From the NCBI GenBank assembly GCA_010093685.1, contig MU006224.1, forward strand, positions 216,476 to 280,475: a stretch of 64,000 bases of DNA. Reading direction: 5' to 3'. This DNA is from Ophiobolus disseminans (lineage: Eukaryota; Ascomycota; Dothideomycetes; Pleosporales; Phaeosphaeriaceae). Below are positions 36,471-46,727 of this stretch, piece after piece (position 1 is the stretch's first letter; each line of letters opens with the position of its first letter). Both the position numbers and the translations under genes were made by a program. The notes beneath the pieces are model-generated. The model saw only the letters and a list, made by a program, of their open reading frames with translations, was not told where the DNA came from and ran no database searches.

Positions 36471-39028
36471 ATGGGCACAAATCAAAACGCAAGCGCTGGA
36501 GCTTCGGTCGATAGTAGCACAACGACATTATCTGATCCAGCCAACGATGAGCCAACGATATCACTGTCGTGCCCGACAGCTGGGAAGACTACTCGCAGCA
36601 ATGGCATCAAGGCAGTCAATGTAAGATGTTCAGTCTGTAATCTTAATTACATCCACTCATGCACAACAGGTCGAGCCAAAGGTGCGCACTGTGGAAAGTC
36701 TTGACACCGGCCCTAAGGTTCGCCATATAGCTGAGTTTCGTTCACACACAAATGGAACCTTACTCTACGCCAACACTATAACGGAGGATGACGGTACGAC
36801 GCGAAGAGTTGTTCATCAAGGACCTGTGTTTGACGTAGTGGACATCAATTACACTGCGGAGACTAAAGACACTCAGAAGAAAGAAGGGCCTGCTGGTAAA
36901 ACAGGAGGCGCTACGGGCATGGGAAGTTCTCCGTCGGTTGACTTTCGCGGATGACAATATATCCGCATATACTCTCGAGCGATCATCAATGCGCTGCAGT
37001 GTGTCGTCAACTACTACCCACACTGTTCTATTTCAGAACAACCAGTTGACATCGACGAGCCATACGCCATCTTGGTCCACCACTGGGGCCTTCTTGAGAA
37101 GTTTCGGAACAATTTTCATCCAGACGTGGCCGGGTCGGACATCGCAAAGTGTAGGGTGAACGACAAATATGAGCACCTTGGGTATCTTTTGAACTTCATG
37201 GAGACAAAGATGAGAGGAAAGGTGTAGGGGGAGCATGAGCGCTGGAAACAGACAATCCCAAAAGCCTCCTTTGAGATGCATTGGCTACTTCTAATACCTG
37301 GAACAGACGTGTACTGTCACCTGGATGACACCAAGTCTAAGGAGCCTGCAGTTCTCTCGCACATCGACTTTGTGATTATGAACAAATTCTGGGACCAGTA
37401 CGACATCAAAGTGTGGTAGCTCGATGGAGATGAAAATTCACTTCAGCCCAATGAGTTTAACCACACCATTTCACGCTTCCACGGAGAGAAACACCCAGGA
37501 GCTTGACATATTTCCGTGTGAATATCTTTCAAACGAAGAGGAACAGAACAAGAGATTGACCGAGCGAGGTACGCTGTTCTTCAAGCTCCGACAGAAGAGG
37601 TGCATGTATTTTGATGGCGAAGGAGATGCGTTCCCGCGAGTCCCTGTAAGTACTACAAACTTCAATCGGGCTGGACTATCAGCTAAGCTTTACTTTTCAG
37701 TACAAGGGTTACGTGTAACGTCATGCTCGATCCAGTGCAACAGCAGGAAGACGGAAAGCGAAACTACATCGAAACTTCTGAAACGGTTGATCAGAAACCG
37801 GCTGTTCTCCCCTTCTGTGACTGTCATCGCTGTTCGACGATGGAGTCTGAAAGAACAAAGTCGGCTAAGTTTGATGGCTACAAGAAGATTGACATGAACA
37901 AAGCTGTAGCATTGACTGATCACCAGTACCTGATATGCACTTGTTCAACTTTTGCCTTCATCCTGGGCATCCGAGAGTGGAGTATGTCGAACGCTACGTT
38001 AATACTCTGTATTAAACTAACTTGACCAGGACGTTTATTTTTGGACGGCTTCGTTGAACCAAAATGGGATCTCGGGCTAATCGATGGCCTCGTGCTCAAA
38101 CCCAACTACAGGCCATGCTCCAAGATCTCTGCCGAATGTTCGTCGAGCAGAAAACACCCATCGGCGAAGATTCCAACAATGCTCAGCAAAGTCATCATGC
38201 ACCCGTCAAGCCCTGGACAGCCGACTATGTCGAGAGTAAAGGCAAAGGACTGGTCTTCCTTCTCCACGGTAAACCTGGAGTGGGTAAAACATACACCGCT
38301 GAATGCATAGCTCATCAAGTACGACGTCCACTCCTCTTGGTCACATGTGCCGACATCGGTGTTGAGCCCACCGAGGTCGAAAAGAATCTCCGTCAATGGT
38401 TCAAGATAGCTCGGCGCTGGGATGCTGTTATGCTTCTCGATGAAGCTGATATATACATGGAATACCGCCAGATTCATGATCTCACCAGGAACAACCTTGT
38501 GGCAGGATTTCTTCGTGCAATCGGGTACTACGATGGTGTTCTTTTTCTCACGGCGAACCGCATCGGTACATTCAACGAGGCATTCCTATCCCGCGTCATG
38601 GCAATCTATTACGATGACCTCCACGATGACGACCGCAAGAAGATCTGGGGTACGTACTTCGACAAACTGGAGCAGGAACGCGGCAACGAGATCTACGTGC
38701 CACGATCGACCAAGGAGTACGCGACCGATTTGAAGGATATCAGGGACTTGCTATGGAACGGGCGAGAAATCAGAAATGGTAAGTAGCGACACCTAACCTC
38801 TCAACATCTACCTGACCCTGTACAGCATTCTAGATCGCCGTCAACCTGGCGCAAGCCGAGGGCATTAAAGACAGCAAGGGTCAGATCACGGTCAAGGAGA
38901 AATACATACAGGTAACGGTGGACCTGTCCAAGGACTTCAAGAGGTACATGGTTTCATTGCATCATCAGACTGACAGCGAGCGCGCGCGTCGGGCGGTTAT
39001 ACGACATGATGCGTTCAATGCGCCGTAA
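36471..39028 (+). pseudogene. decayed AAA+ ATPase with DUF7025-like N-terminal region
   Basis: Reading across frames recovers a nearly complete fungal AAA+ protein. The N-terminal DUF7025-like part includes YIRIYSRAIINALQCVVNYYP and PYAILVHHWGLLEKF. The ATPase has Walker A HGKPGVGKT, Walker B AVMLLDEADIYM, sensor FLTANRIGTFNEAF and a tail around LRQWFKIARRWD to DIRDLLWNGREIRN. It is broken by in-frame stops at 36952-36954 (TGA), 37225-37227 (TAG), 37417-37419 (TAG) and 38831-38833 (TAG). Apparent frameshifts lie at about 37470-37505, 37710-37725 and 38105-38120. Typical introns (for example 36619-36669 and near 37648-37700) are still intact, and the Walker motifs are unchanged, which suggests fairly recent loss. 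The family is often found with other fungal NLR-like genes; its role is poorly known. Confidence 0.8.
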
Positions 39029-40050
39029 GGGGCGGAATTGGATCTTGTGTGAAGGGTTGCGTCAAGGATCTTATGAGGCGTTCATAGTCGCGAGCAATAT
39101 TGGGTAACGGAAAATGAACTGTATGTTTTAATCCTGTTGCAGCGGCCATGCAACCTTTCTTCACTTGCTCCGATATTGTCGCCATACTGTACGTGTCAAG
39201 CTCACGAGACACGGAATGCGAATCAACCCCAGTTATGTTGCCATGAGTAGTGTATAGAGCCGCGCCTAAATCCGGAGTTTACGCATCTCCCCTGTTGCGG
39301 TGTTTGTGTCACGAAATTGTGGGAAGCACTATGGGACCTGCGATATTTCGCTTGTTTATGCTGTTTTGGTCCTGTTGACAGCACACGAGGCCTTGGAGAT
39401 CAAGTCAGCGATGCCCTTGGGAGTCTGAGTTACCATCCGATTATTGCTTCGTCACCATAAAAATGCGAAGCGATTTATCGTAATTTAGCACCGCTGCGAA
39501 GCTTACAGTAACAATGGGGACGCCGATTCTCATAGAGAAAACGCTAGCAAGTCTCTACATCCTACATGGGGAAAACTAAGCTTTCCAGCGACAGTGCCAA
39601 AAACCGACAATAGGCTGTGGGTCCACGCGGGGATGCCAAATTGATTGGGACCGGCGCTTTTGTAAGTATATGCGGGGAAGCATGTAGCTTAAGAGGGGCT
39701 GTGAGACATGTGGGGAGTTTGGTCGTATCGCCAGGTTCGCAATTACGACCTGATCTTGGGAGTATATTTGTAGGATCAGCATCCATGAGACTGAGGTTTT
39801 CACGTAACACAGAACACCAAAAGCTTGATTTAGGCTAAGGGATACCATATTGGCTAACATGGAACTCTGGTAGGGTTCATGCACGATGCCTACTGGCTAC
39901 ACCGGAAATTCTTCCAGGTCTCACAGGGGTTGGTTTTCCTACCATCTAGGTGGAAACGCAATGCCACAGCCGTTTTATACATATTTCGTTCGTTCTCGCA
40001 TGTCTACTGCGCTTGCTTGGCCAAGCACAAACCTCGATCAAATCTTGAGA
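39029..40050. other. 1.0 kb intergenic, no gene seen
   Basis: Lies between the AAA+ pseudogene and the secreted propeller gene. No supported coding region; the propeller promoter should be here. Confidence 0.45.
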
Positions 40051-41292
40051 ATGATCAACCTAAAGTTTCTCTGCGCTGCTCCCATTCTACTTCAAACAGT
40101 ACAATCAAGATCGTTCTCCCGACAAGGAGACGTCGAATATGAGTTCTTCTACCCGAAACTACAATCCGACTTCAAGAAAGGCGACAATCCACCGCAATGG
40201 GCCCAGGGATACCCCAAAACGTGGGGTTCTGAAGACGTGCGCTTGCAATTCAACGAGCCGGAGCCCCTTGATGCGTTTAGCGCTGTGGTTACGGACGACG
40301 AAAAATACCTCGCCATACTCAATGGAAGTCACGTACGATTCCTCGATCTCGACACGAAGGCCGCAGCAGCCACCATCGACATCGGAGCACCTCGCGATAA
40401 ATTCCTGCTTGACCTGATACTGCGCTCGACTCCTCAGGGAGGATACGACTTGCTCATGAATGGCGAACCGCACGACTATCGATATATCCGCGATGTTACA
40501 GACGTCTTCCACAGGCGCCTGGGATCAGATCTCAAGCCCATCGGCGGGCTTGTAACGTACTCGGGTGGTGGGATTGGCGACTTTGACAGCAAGGGCAGGA
40601 TGGCGACTGCAAAAGGGCACATATTCGATCTGAACAACCACAACGGTAGCAGCATCGTGCTCAAAGATTTTCCACCTGAGATTGTGGGAATGAGCTTCAG
40701 TAGCGACGGCCGATATCTGTCTTCAGTCGGTTCTTCCGCTGATCTATGGAATACTTCCTCGGGCGAGAAGATCTTCCACTTTCCCGCAGAGAGACCCGAC
40801 ACCCGGCTTACCAAGATCGCCCCGGACGACAAATACGTCGCAATAGCAGCACAGCTTACTTTCATACAACTACATGCGCTTGCCAACCTCTCCGCTCCGC
40901 CATTATTTCTCGGTCCCTTCGAAGGACTAATTGCAGAAATCGCTTGGAGTCCTGATAGCAAGTACTTGGCCACATCCGACGACTATCGAGTTCAGGTCTG
41001 GAGATTCCCTGAAGCACTACCTTACCAGACGTGGCAGATCGACAGGTCTGAAAATGGTGCCTCGATCCCTCTGAGTTTGCAGTGGTTGGATGACGGGAAG
41101 AAGCTGACATTCACCCATCGTTTTGCACGGTACGTGTACGATTTTGAGACGAATGTCAAGTACTGGATGACGCAGGGTGTGAAGGACCACACATGGGACC
41201 CGCAGTCTGCTGGTTCAATCTTCTTCCTGAAAAAGAGGGGACTTTTTGCAACGGACGGTGGAGACTCGTACATGCGCCTTTGGAAAGCTTGA
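40051..41292 (+). CDS. secreted WD40-like beta-propeller protein (putative)
   Basis: Intronless, 413 aa. The frame is open further upstream, but the ATG at 40051 gives a clean signal peptide (MINLKFLCAAPILLQTVQS), so I choose it. The mature protein shows repeated beta-strand blades: AFSAVVTDDEKYLAILNG, EIVGMSFSSDGRYLSSVG with SADLWNTSSGEKI, RLTKIAPDDKYVAIAAQ, EIAWSPDSKYLATSDDYRVQVW and LSLQWLDDGKKLTF, ending FATDGGDSYMRLWKA. These match degenerate WD40/propeller blades. No catalytic residues are recognised. Secretion plus an AA9 LPMO gene immediately downstream on the same strand suggests an extracellular or wall-associated role, but that is inference. Confidence 0.62.
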   Translation: MINLKFLCAAPILLQTVQSRSFSRQGDVEYEFFYPKLQSDFKKGDNPPQWAQGYPKTWGSEDVRLQFNEPEPLDAFSAVVTDDEKYLAILNGSHVRFLDLDTKAAAATIDIGAPRDKFLLDLILRSTPQGGYDLLMNGEPHDYRYIRDVTDVFHRRLGSDLKPIGGLVTYSGGGIGDFDSKGRMATAKGHIFDLNNHNGSSIVLKDFPPEIVGMSFSSDGRYLSSVGSSADLWNTSSGEKIFHFPAERPDTRLTKIAPDDKYVAIAAQLTFIQLHALANLSAPPLFLGPFEGLIAEIAWSPDSKYLATSDDYRVQVWRFPEALPYQTWQIDRSENGASIPLSLQWLDDGKKLTFTHRFARYVYDFETNVKYWMTQGVKDHTWDPQSAGSIFFLKKRGLFATDGGDSYMRLWKA

Positions 41293-42007
41293 TAGTGATG
41301 CAGTGGATGTTGTGTTACATGTGCGTTCTAAACCTGTTACTTGTAGTCATCACGCCATTTTTTGATATAGCACCAAGTCAGTATGCTCTGTGAAATACTG
41401 GTTACAAACAAGTCGGTCCCACGGACCAAAAGCAAAGCCTTGTGTTCATCATACCTTGATTTTGGTATATCGCCAATCCTGTAGGCTCTGTAAATTACTG
41501 GTTACGAGCATGTTGGTTACACGAACCAAAACCAAAGCGCTTGCACAGTAACGACTCGGTGACAATTTCGCTTGCCTAGACTCTCTGTCCCTTAGACGAA
41601 CACCGCGTCGAGCATCACAAGCTGCAGTGATGAATAGCTTGTTCCACTCCCAATAATGATGCAACCATCTGATAATGAGGATGCTGGGAAGTGGGGCCAA
41701 ACAACCGTTACATTCACCGTGCACCAGGTTCCTAATCCTACGAGCCCAATCGTTCTCCCAAACCTTTGGGTTGCCCGTCTTATTGTAAGTCCGGACTCAT
41801 TGCTTCCGAAGCATCCAAAGCAGCTGATCAGTTCAAAGAGCCGAAGCATGTGGTGGCCAATATGGATAATACAAATTGTAGCCCAATGCCTGCAACGACC
41901 CCGGCACTGCAAACCACGTGGGGGGAGAGTTTGCGATCATAACTTCGTCGACGGCCCGCGAGGTCTGTGCAAACCACACACAGTACACGAAGAGGACGCT
42001 TTACAGC
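41293..42007. other. intergenic region with tandem repeat
   Basis: About 0.7 kb upstream of the AA9 gene. Its first third is the tandem duplication listed separately; the rest has only short frames and probably holds the AA9 promoter. Confidence 0.4.
41345..41541. repeat. two diverged tandem copies, about 98-100 bp each
   Basis: The block at 41364-41438 (containing GCTCTGTGAAATACTGGTTA) recurs at 41464-41538 (GCTCTGTAAATTACTGGTTA), exactly 100 bp later. Both copies continue into ...GGTC/GGTT..CACG.ACCAAAA.CAAAGC. Weaker similarity extends upstream to a CATCA..CC..TTTT segment. The pair lies in non-coding DNA. Confidence 0.75.
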
Positions 42008-43069
42008 ATGAAGACTACACTCCAGCAGATCACGAACCGAGCTTCGCTCCTTTGTTTGCTGCTGCTACCAGGCATTCAGCACGTCGATGGACACTGTACG
42101 GTAGCATTCTTTCTCCACTGAAGTTCTAGCTGACATACCACCCCAAAGATGGCTTTCCCTTCTTGCACTACAATGGTGCTGTCTCGGCGCGTTGGGAATA
42201 TATCCGGTACGTTGCCACACGCTTGCCTGAAGTACCTCATCGTCTCTAACGATACATCAAGTCCAACCACCAGCTTCAATCCCAATTACGATTACTCGGG
42301 CCCCAACTCCGTGTGCGGCGTCAACGGCATGAAGCCGCTTTTCCCAGTCAAGACGCTAACCGTCGAGGCCGGAAAGACTGTTGAGTTTGGCGTCTCGGAT
42401 ATAACTGGTGACGACGAATCGAAATCGAAAGAGCCTGTGAGTCGACCTTTCGTTAAAGCTATCTTGCCATCTCTTAAGCTTTGCATATACTGACGGTATC
42501 CAGCCCAAGGATTGGTCTGTCATTTATCATAGCGGACCCGCAACAGCGTACATGTCCAAAGCACCCGGAGACTTGAACGACTACCAGGGCGATGGCGACT
42601 GGTTCAAGATTGCAGTCGTTGGTGCATCGAATGGACTGAACTGGGACTACGGCTCAACGGAAACGCAACATACGGTCAGTGTACCCCAACCATTCCCACT
42701 GGTCCTGAGCTCATATCAGCTGCAGATGAACTTTACGATCCCAAAGACGACTCCGCCAGGTAGATACCTGCTGCGTGGCGAACACCTGAATATACAACCG
42801 GATTATAACCATACCCAAATGTTCATCAATTGTGCTCACATCGAGGTCACTGGGCCTGGCGGAGGCAGTCCTGGCCCCATGACCAAATTCCCTGGAGCGT
42901 TGAGCGCAAAGGATCCAGGTAAGTCTTCTCCGGCCTAGCTTTTTAGTTCAGGATTTGAGCTGAGCGGATATCAGGTATCTGGCTTGCAAACGCATTGTGG
43001 TACCCCAACCGACCCATGGACGAGCTCAAGAACTGGCAAGGTGCTGGCCCGAAGGTTTGGACGGGATAA
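42008..43069 (+). CDS. AA9-type lytic polysaccharide monooxygenase (putative)
   Basis: Five exons join in frame: 42008-42095, about 42151-42208, about 42264-42436, about 42504-42918 and about 42975-43069, giving about 275 aa. A 28-residue signal peptide (MKTTLQQITNRASLLCLLLL...VDG) ends just before His, which would be the mature N-terminal copper ligand. Choosing donor GTACGG in exon 1 gives H-Y-GFPFLHYNGAVSARWEYIR, the AA9 start pattern. The second His lies in VIYHSGPATAYMSKAPG. YLLRGEHLNI and QMFINCAHIEVTGPG match the AA9 C-terminal core. The position of the usual axial Tyr reads Phe in QMFINC. AA9 enzymes cleave cellulose or other glucans oxidatively outside the cell. No CBM1 is present; it ends GPKVWTG. 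Confidence 0.85.
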
Positions 43070-44265
43070 TTGCAGGCGACAGGCTGCGAGTCAGTTTTCG
43101 GACTGAATCGACATTTGCTAGCTCTTAGGTAGGAGTGCTGTGGGGAGACACACAAGCGCAATGGAAATAATACAACAATCATTTGTCCATGTTTTGGCCG
43201 CAGCCGTTCGTGACGTGTATCAGAACGTTGACATATTGTTGAGCGTCGGAGCACCGAATTCTTCCTCGAGCCATCAGTTGCAGACAGTCGTTGCGTGCTT
43301 AGATTTTGCGGATGGTATGCCACCCATCTTCGTAGCACACGCAAAGCATACTTCTTTTCGCCTCTTCTTCCAGATCCACAAGCACCAACTGAATCAGCTC
43401 CGCAGGTCCAGTATGAGAGCCATAACCAAGCCTCCCGAATATTCCTTTCGGTTCATCGACCAGCCGTAGTAGCATTTGGCGAACGTTGTGAATTTCGGTG
43501 CTCTCTTCTCTGGGTGGCTACACGCGTTGGATATCTGTTACCAGTCTGCAGAGTTCCAGGGCGGTGCGCAAGACAAATACGGCCGGTGCTTGCTCCTATC
43601 AATCGTTGGGCTCTGTGATATGTCAGTATACATTTAGCGACGATGCGACGCGGTCTGCTTACGCGCATGTGGACAATACACCCAGTTCACCATCCTCGTC
43701 CATATGTCATCGCCGCGACCTGCGTGTCTGCAATCACCCCGAGTTCCAGACCGAGTGTGTAGAGTCTGGCGTCGACACAGCTGATACATCGACGCTGACG
43801 ACTCTTCGTGCACTCATAGGCAACATCTATGTCCCTAGTGACAGACGAAAATTAGAACTTGGATGCATGACAGGCGCCATTGCACATACCTTTCACACCC
43901 AGGACACGACGAGCATGCGTTGGGAACCACAAACAAGTGGAAGCACTCCTTTGAGCGAAATCCGGCGTCCGTGAGTGCGCACTCGATTGTCTACGTGACC
44001 CGCTCTGCAGCATGAGAATAGAATGGTGGCTTCACGTTGAGCGTCGTCCGTGGGGCTGCTGTGCCTGGTAGGTTCTGTCGGAAAGACCAATGCACGTTCG
44101 TGGGTAGCATGGCTACAGCGTTGCGCGAGAATGCACGCTCGGCGATCGCGCGTTCTCTCGCTCCGGTGTACTGGCCGACGGGGTATCCAGACAAGTGTGG
44201 TGGCAAGAAGAAGGGGTCCTAGATGGCGTTTGGGTTGCGATTCGCTACTGCCTGGAGGAGTGGCT
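43070..44265. other. 1.2 kb intergenic, no firm gene
   Basis: Several short frames are present. A plus-strand frame ending at 44222 (ATALRENARSAIARSLAPV...CGGKKKGS) looks slightly protein-like but lacks a supported start or exon partner. Confidence 0.35.
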
Positions 44266-45003
44266 TCAGGTCAGCCTTGACGTCGTGATGGCGTGGAGCG
44301 ATGCGCGGTCCATCCAAGTCGATAGGTCTAGCCTTTGTTAGCGATGACAAGACATGGCAGGGAATGTACTAACCTGAGCTGCAAGTGAAGTCGTGCAGCA
44401 TGCTGTCTTTATATGCGTTCCATACATCCACCACGCATGCGTCAACGTGAGCTCCGACAAGACTTAGCGCCACAAATGTAGACTCGCCGTACGGCTCGTG
44501 TATTGGGCGTAGCATGTCATCTAGCTGGGGTTCGAGATCGGGGATGACAAGCTGCAAGACAGCAGCCAACACGGCGGCGACATTGATGACTGCCTGAGGC
44601 GGGGGGACAGCATTTCCAGACGTGTAAAGCGGGACTGCTAGTTTCAGGAGTAGAGATGCAGGTGCTAGATGAGTAGTCAGCGACAGAGTGGATATGTGCA
44701 AAGCGTCACTCACTACTGCGTCCGGTGACGGGCTGCGCCATGGCTGACGGCGACACGATGCCGAAAATTCCACATTCCACATTCTCTATATGCGTCGGGC
44801 GAGTTCCTGATGCCTAAACTCCGCAGGATCTCCTCATATGCGTCTCCGATGAGAATGATGGCATCCATCGTGTCCCGGAATAGATTGGGTGGGATTATCT
44901 AGCCTCGTCGATCGCGAGGGCGCACACCCATCATCTCTTGTACCTGCGAATGACATGATGGGTTGAAGCCCTGGTAGACATCTAGGCTCTTCTTAAAGGA
45001 CAT
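44266..45003 (-). CDS. hypothetical protein, exon structure uncertain
   Basis: I do not recognise a family. A plausible first exon starts at 45003 (MSFKKSLDVYQGFNPSCHSQ). Removing a 45-nt intron joins it to IIPPNLFRDTMDAIILIGDAYEEIL. A hydrophobic to acidic segment (ASLLLKLAVPLYTSG, AVINVAAVLAAVLQLVIPDL, STFVALSLVGAHVDACVVD) follows, then an exon DLSTWMDRASLHAITTSRLT to a stop at 44266-44268. The join between the second and third segments does not keep frame with any strong splice site I can find, so either an unusual intron or a lesion lies at about 44690-44790. It could be a decaying gene. Confidence 0.35.
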
Positions 45004-45590
45004 GTTAGTCGTTGGAAGTGCGGTGAAGCGAAGCTGCGGCAACCGTAGATGAGAAGTGCGGATGGTGGAAGTTGCGGGGGAGAGTGCAACGTCTAATAGA
45101 AAAGGTATGAGCAATGTATGTTCTGTTCTAGTGTAGCGGGGAGTAGACTGCAGCGTCTTGCGTGGTGATGAGTGAATGACAAGAGGTGGAGTGGAGGGAG
45201 TGGATGGAGTGAGGCAGGCGCGAGGGTGGTAGTAGCGTTGCACGTGCGCTCAGACGCCTCCCCATTCTTGCCATCTGGAGTGAGACTAGGCCAACACGCG
45301 CCAGGCAGCGCGAACCAGGCCATGTTGGCCCCGCGAGAGCGGGGCTGGCAGTGAGAGCGGATAAACAGTGAGACGAGCGACACCTGACAGGCCATACACG
45401 ACGGGAATGAAGGAGAGAGAAGAGTAAGCGTGTCCAGTTCAAAGTACAAATGTTTTGCAAGATGTTCTTGTAAACTGTAGCAACATGATACACATTCCAA
45501 ACCCATAGACACACACCCACCCACCATTCTGTTGTCCATAGTTCACGGAGAGGATATGATGGTACCCATAGAGAAACGGAGCAGGTCGTG
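45004..45590. other. intergenic, no gene seen
   Basis: About 0.6 kb with overlapping short frames only. Confidence 0.4.
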
Positions 45591-46142
45591 CTATGCTTCT
45601 ATGGCCCTCTCCAGCTTCTTCTTTGCGCGATATGTCGTCCTATGCTTGCGGTCACTCGCGCGCTGTGCCTCCACCTTTTCGGGATCCGACTCCTGCTCTT
45701 GCTTGTCCTTCCTCTTTCGTGCCGCCACTTGCTTATTGATCTTAGGTCGTTGCTCCGTCTGAACGGCTATTGTGTCAGTCGACTCCTTCCGCTTACGAAT
45801 AGCGCTGCTCAATTCCGTAGCCGCGAGGTACCTCTCAGACATGAGCTGGTAGGTGAGGGCGTACGGTCCGTACCGGAGCAGCGTATCAGAGCGTATCCAA
45901 TACGTGGCGGCGGCTCTAGGCTTGATATTGACTTTGGTTCGTATATCATACAACTCTTTCTTCTCGTGGAGGAGTCCGGATGAAAGCCTGTTGATCATGT
46001 CAACTATAGTCGCCAAATTGAGGGTCGGTCGTGACAAGTATGGAGACAGTGTGTCGTTTTTGTCTTTCTCGTACTCTCGGAACTTGTGGAGAGGGATGAT
46101 GATGCCCGTGGAAGTCTGCCAAACGTATGCACACGATGACAT
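45591..46142 (-). CDS. orphan protein fragment, GIIIPL family copy A
   Basis: Open frame of up to 183 codons. The upstream part aligns with the C-terminus of the orphan protein at 56.7-57.8 kb: S-T-GIIIPLHKF...NDTLSPYLSRPTL here against S-N-GIIIPLSAF...NDTLSEYFRRPML there. Beyond that point this copy continues with LLHEKKELYDIRTKVNIKP and a strongly basic tail (ARKRKDKQEQESDPEKVEAQ). A stop codon lies only about 5 codons upstream of the first usable ATG, so the N-terminal region present in the other copy is missing or split off. It could be a truncated paralog or the last exon of a longer gene. Function unknown. Confidence 0.42.
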   Translation of the reverse strand: MSSCAYVWQTSTGIIIPLHKFREYEKDKNDTLSPYLSRPTLNLATIVDMINRLSSGLLHEKKELYDIRTKVNIKPRAAATYWIRSDTLLRYGPYALTYQLMSERYLAATELSSAIRKRKESTDTIAVQTEQRPKINKQVAARKRKDKQEQESDPEKVEAQRASDRKHRTTYRAKKKLERAIEA

Positions 46143-46727
46143 AAGGCGGTCATACGTGGTTTACCATGTAGAAAAACGTATGCCATGTCGATTAGCCTCT
46201 CACGCACTGCGAGGCTTTGCGAAAGCATCGTCGGCTTTGCTGACCGGTGGCGCATAAACGCCTCTGGCTGAAACACTGCGAAGACAATCCTTGATATGCT
46301 GTCACGTTCTCGACCAGACGAAGATCGAAGCGCCTAATCCATCCAGGCGGAAGGTAATTCATCTTTGTATTGCTGGACCCACATCGTCCAGATCGTCTTG
46401 TACGGAATCCCAGTGATGACGAGATAACGTGATACGAGTGGCAGAGTTACGAGCTATGATAGGTCTCCACCGGATCGAAGATGTAGGTAGCAAAGCCGTG
46501 GCAACATCAGCGTGAAGGACGGTATCGGTGTTCGTTATGTCGAGCAGAGTTGATATCGGAAAGTGCAGTGTAGGTATTCAGGCCTCACTGAAAGCGGCGG
46601 TGCTTGTCTTGTAGCTCGGTTACGAGTTAAAGCATAACCGGTGGGCAGACCGAGAAAGATTGTCCCGCCCGGCGTTTTATGCTTGCTCGACGTACTAGGT
46701 CCACATGTATAAGGAACGGACACTTAC
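46143..46727. other. intergenic, possible relic of copy A N-terminus
   Basis: A minus-strand frame with LAVRERLIDMAYVFLHG lies directly upstream of copy A and might be a displaced exon. I could not join it in frame. Otherwise nothing seen. Confidence 0.3.

Noticed and set aside
44037..44222. Small plus-strand ORF ending CGGKKKGS
   Set aside because: Slightly protein-like but no supported start, exon partner or signal peptide.
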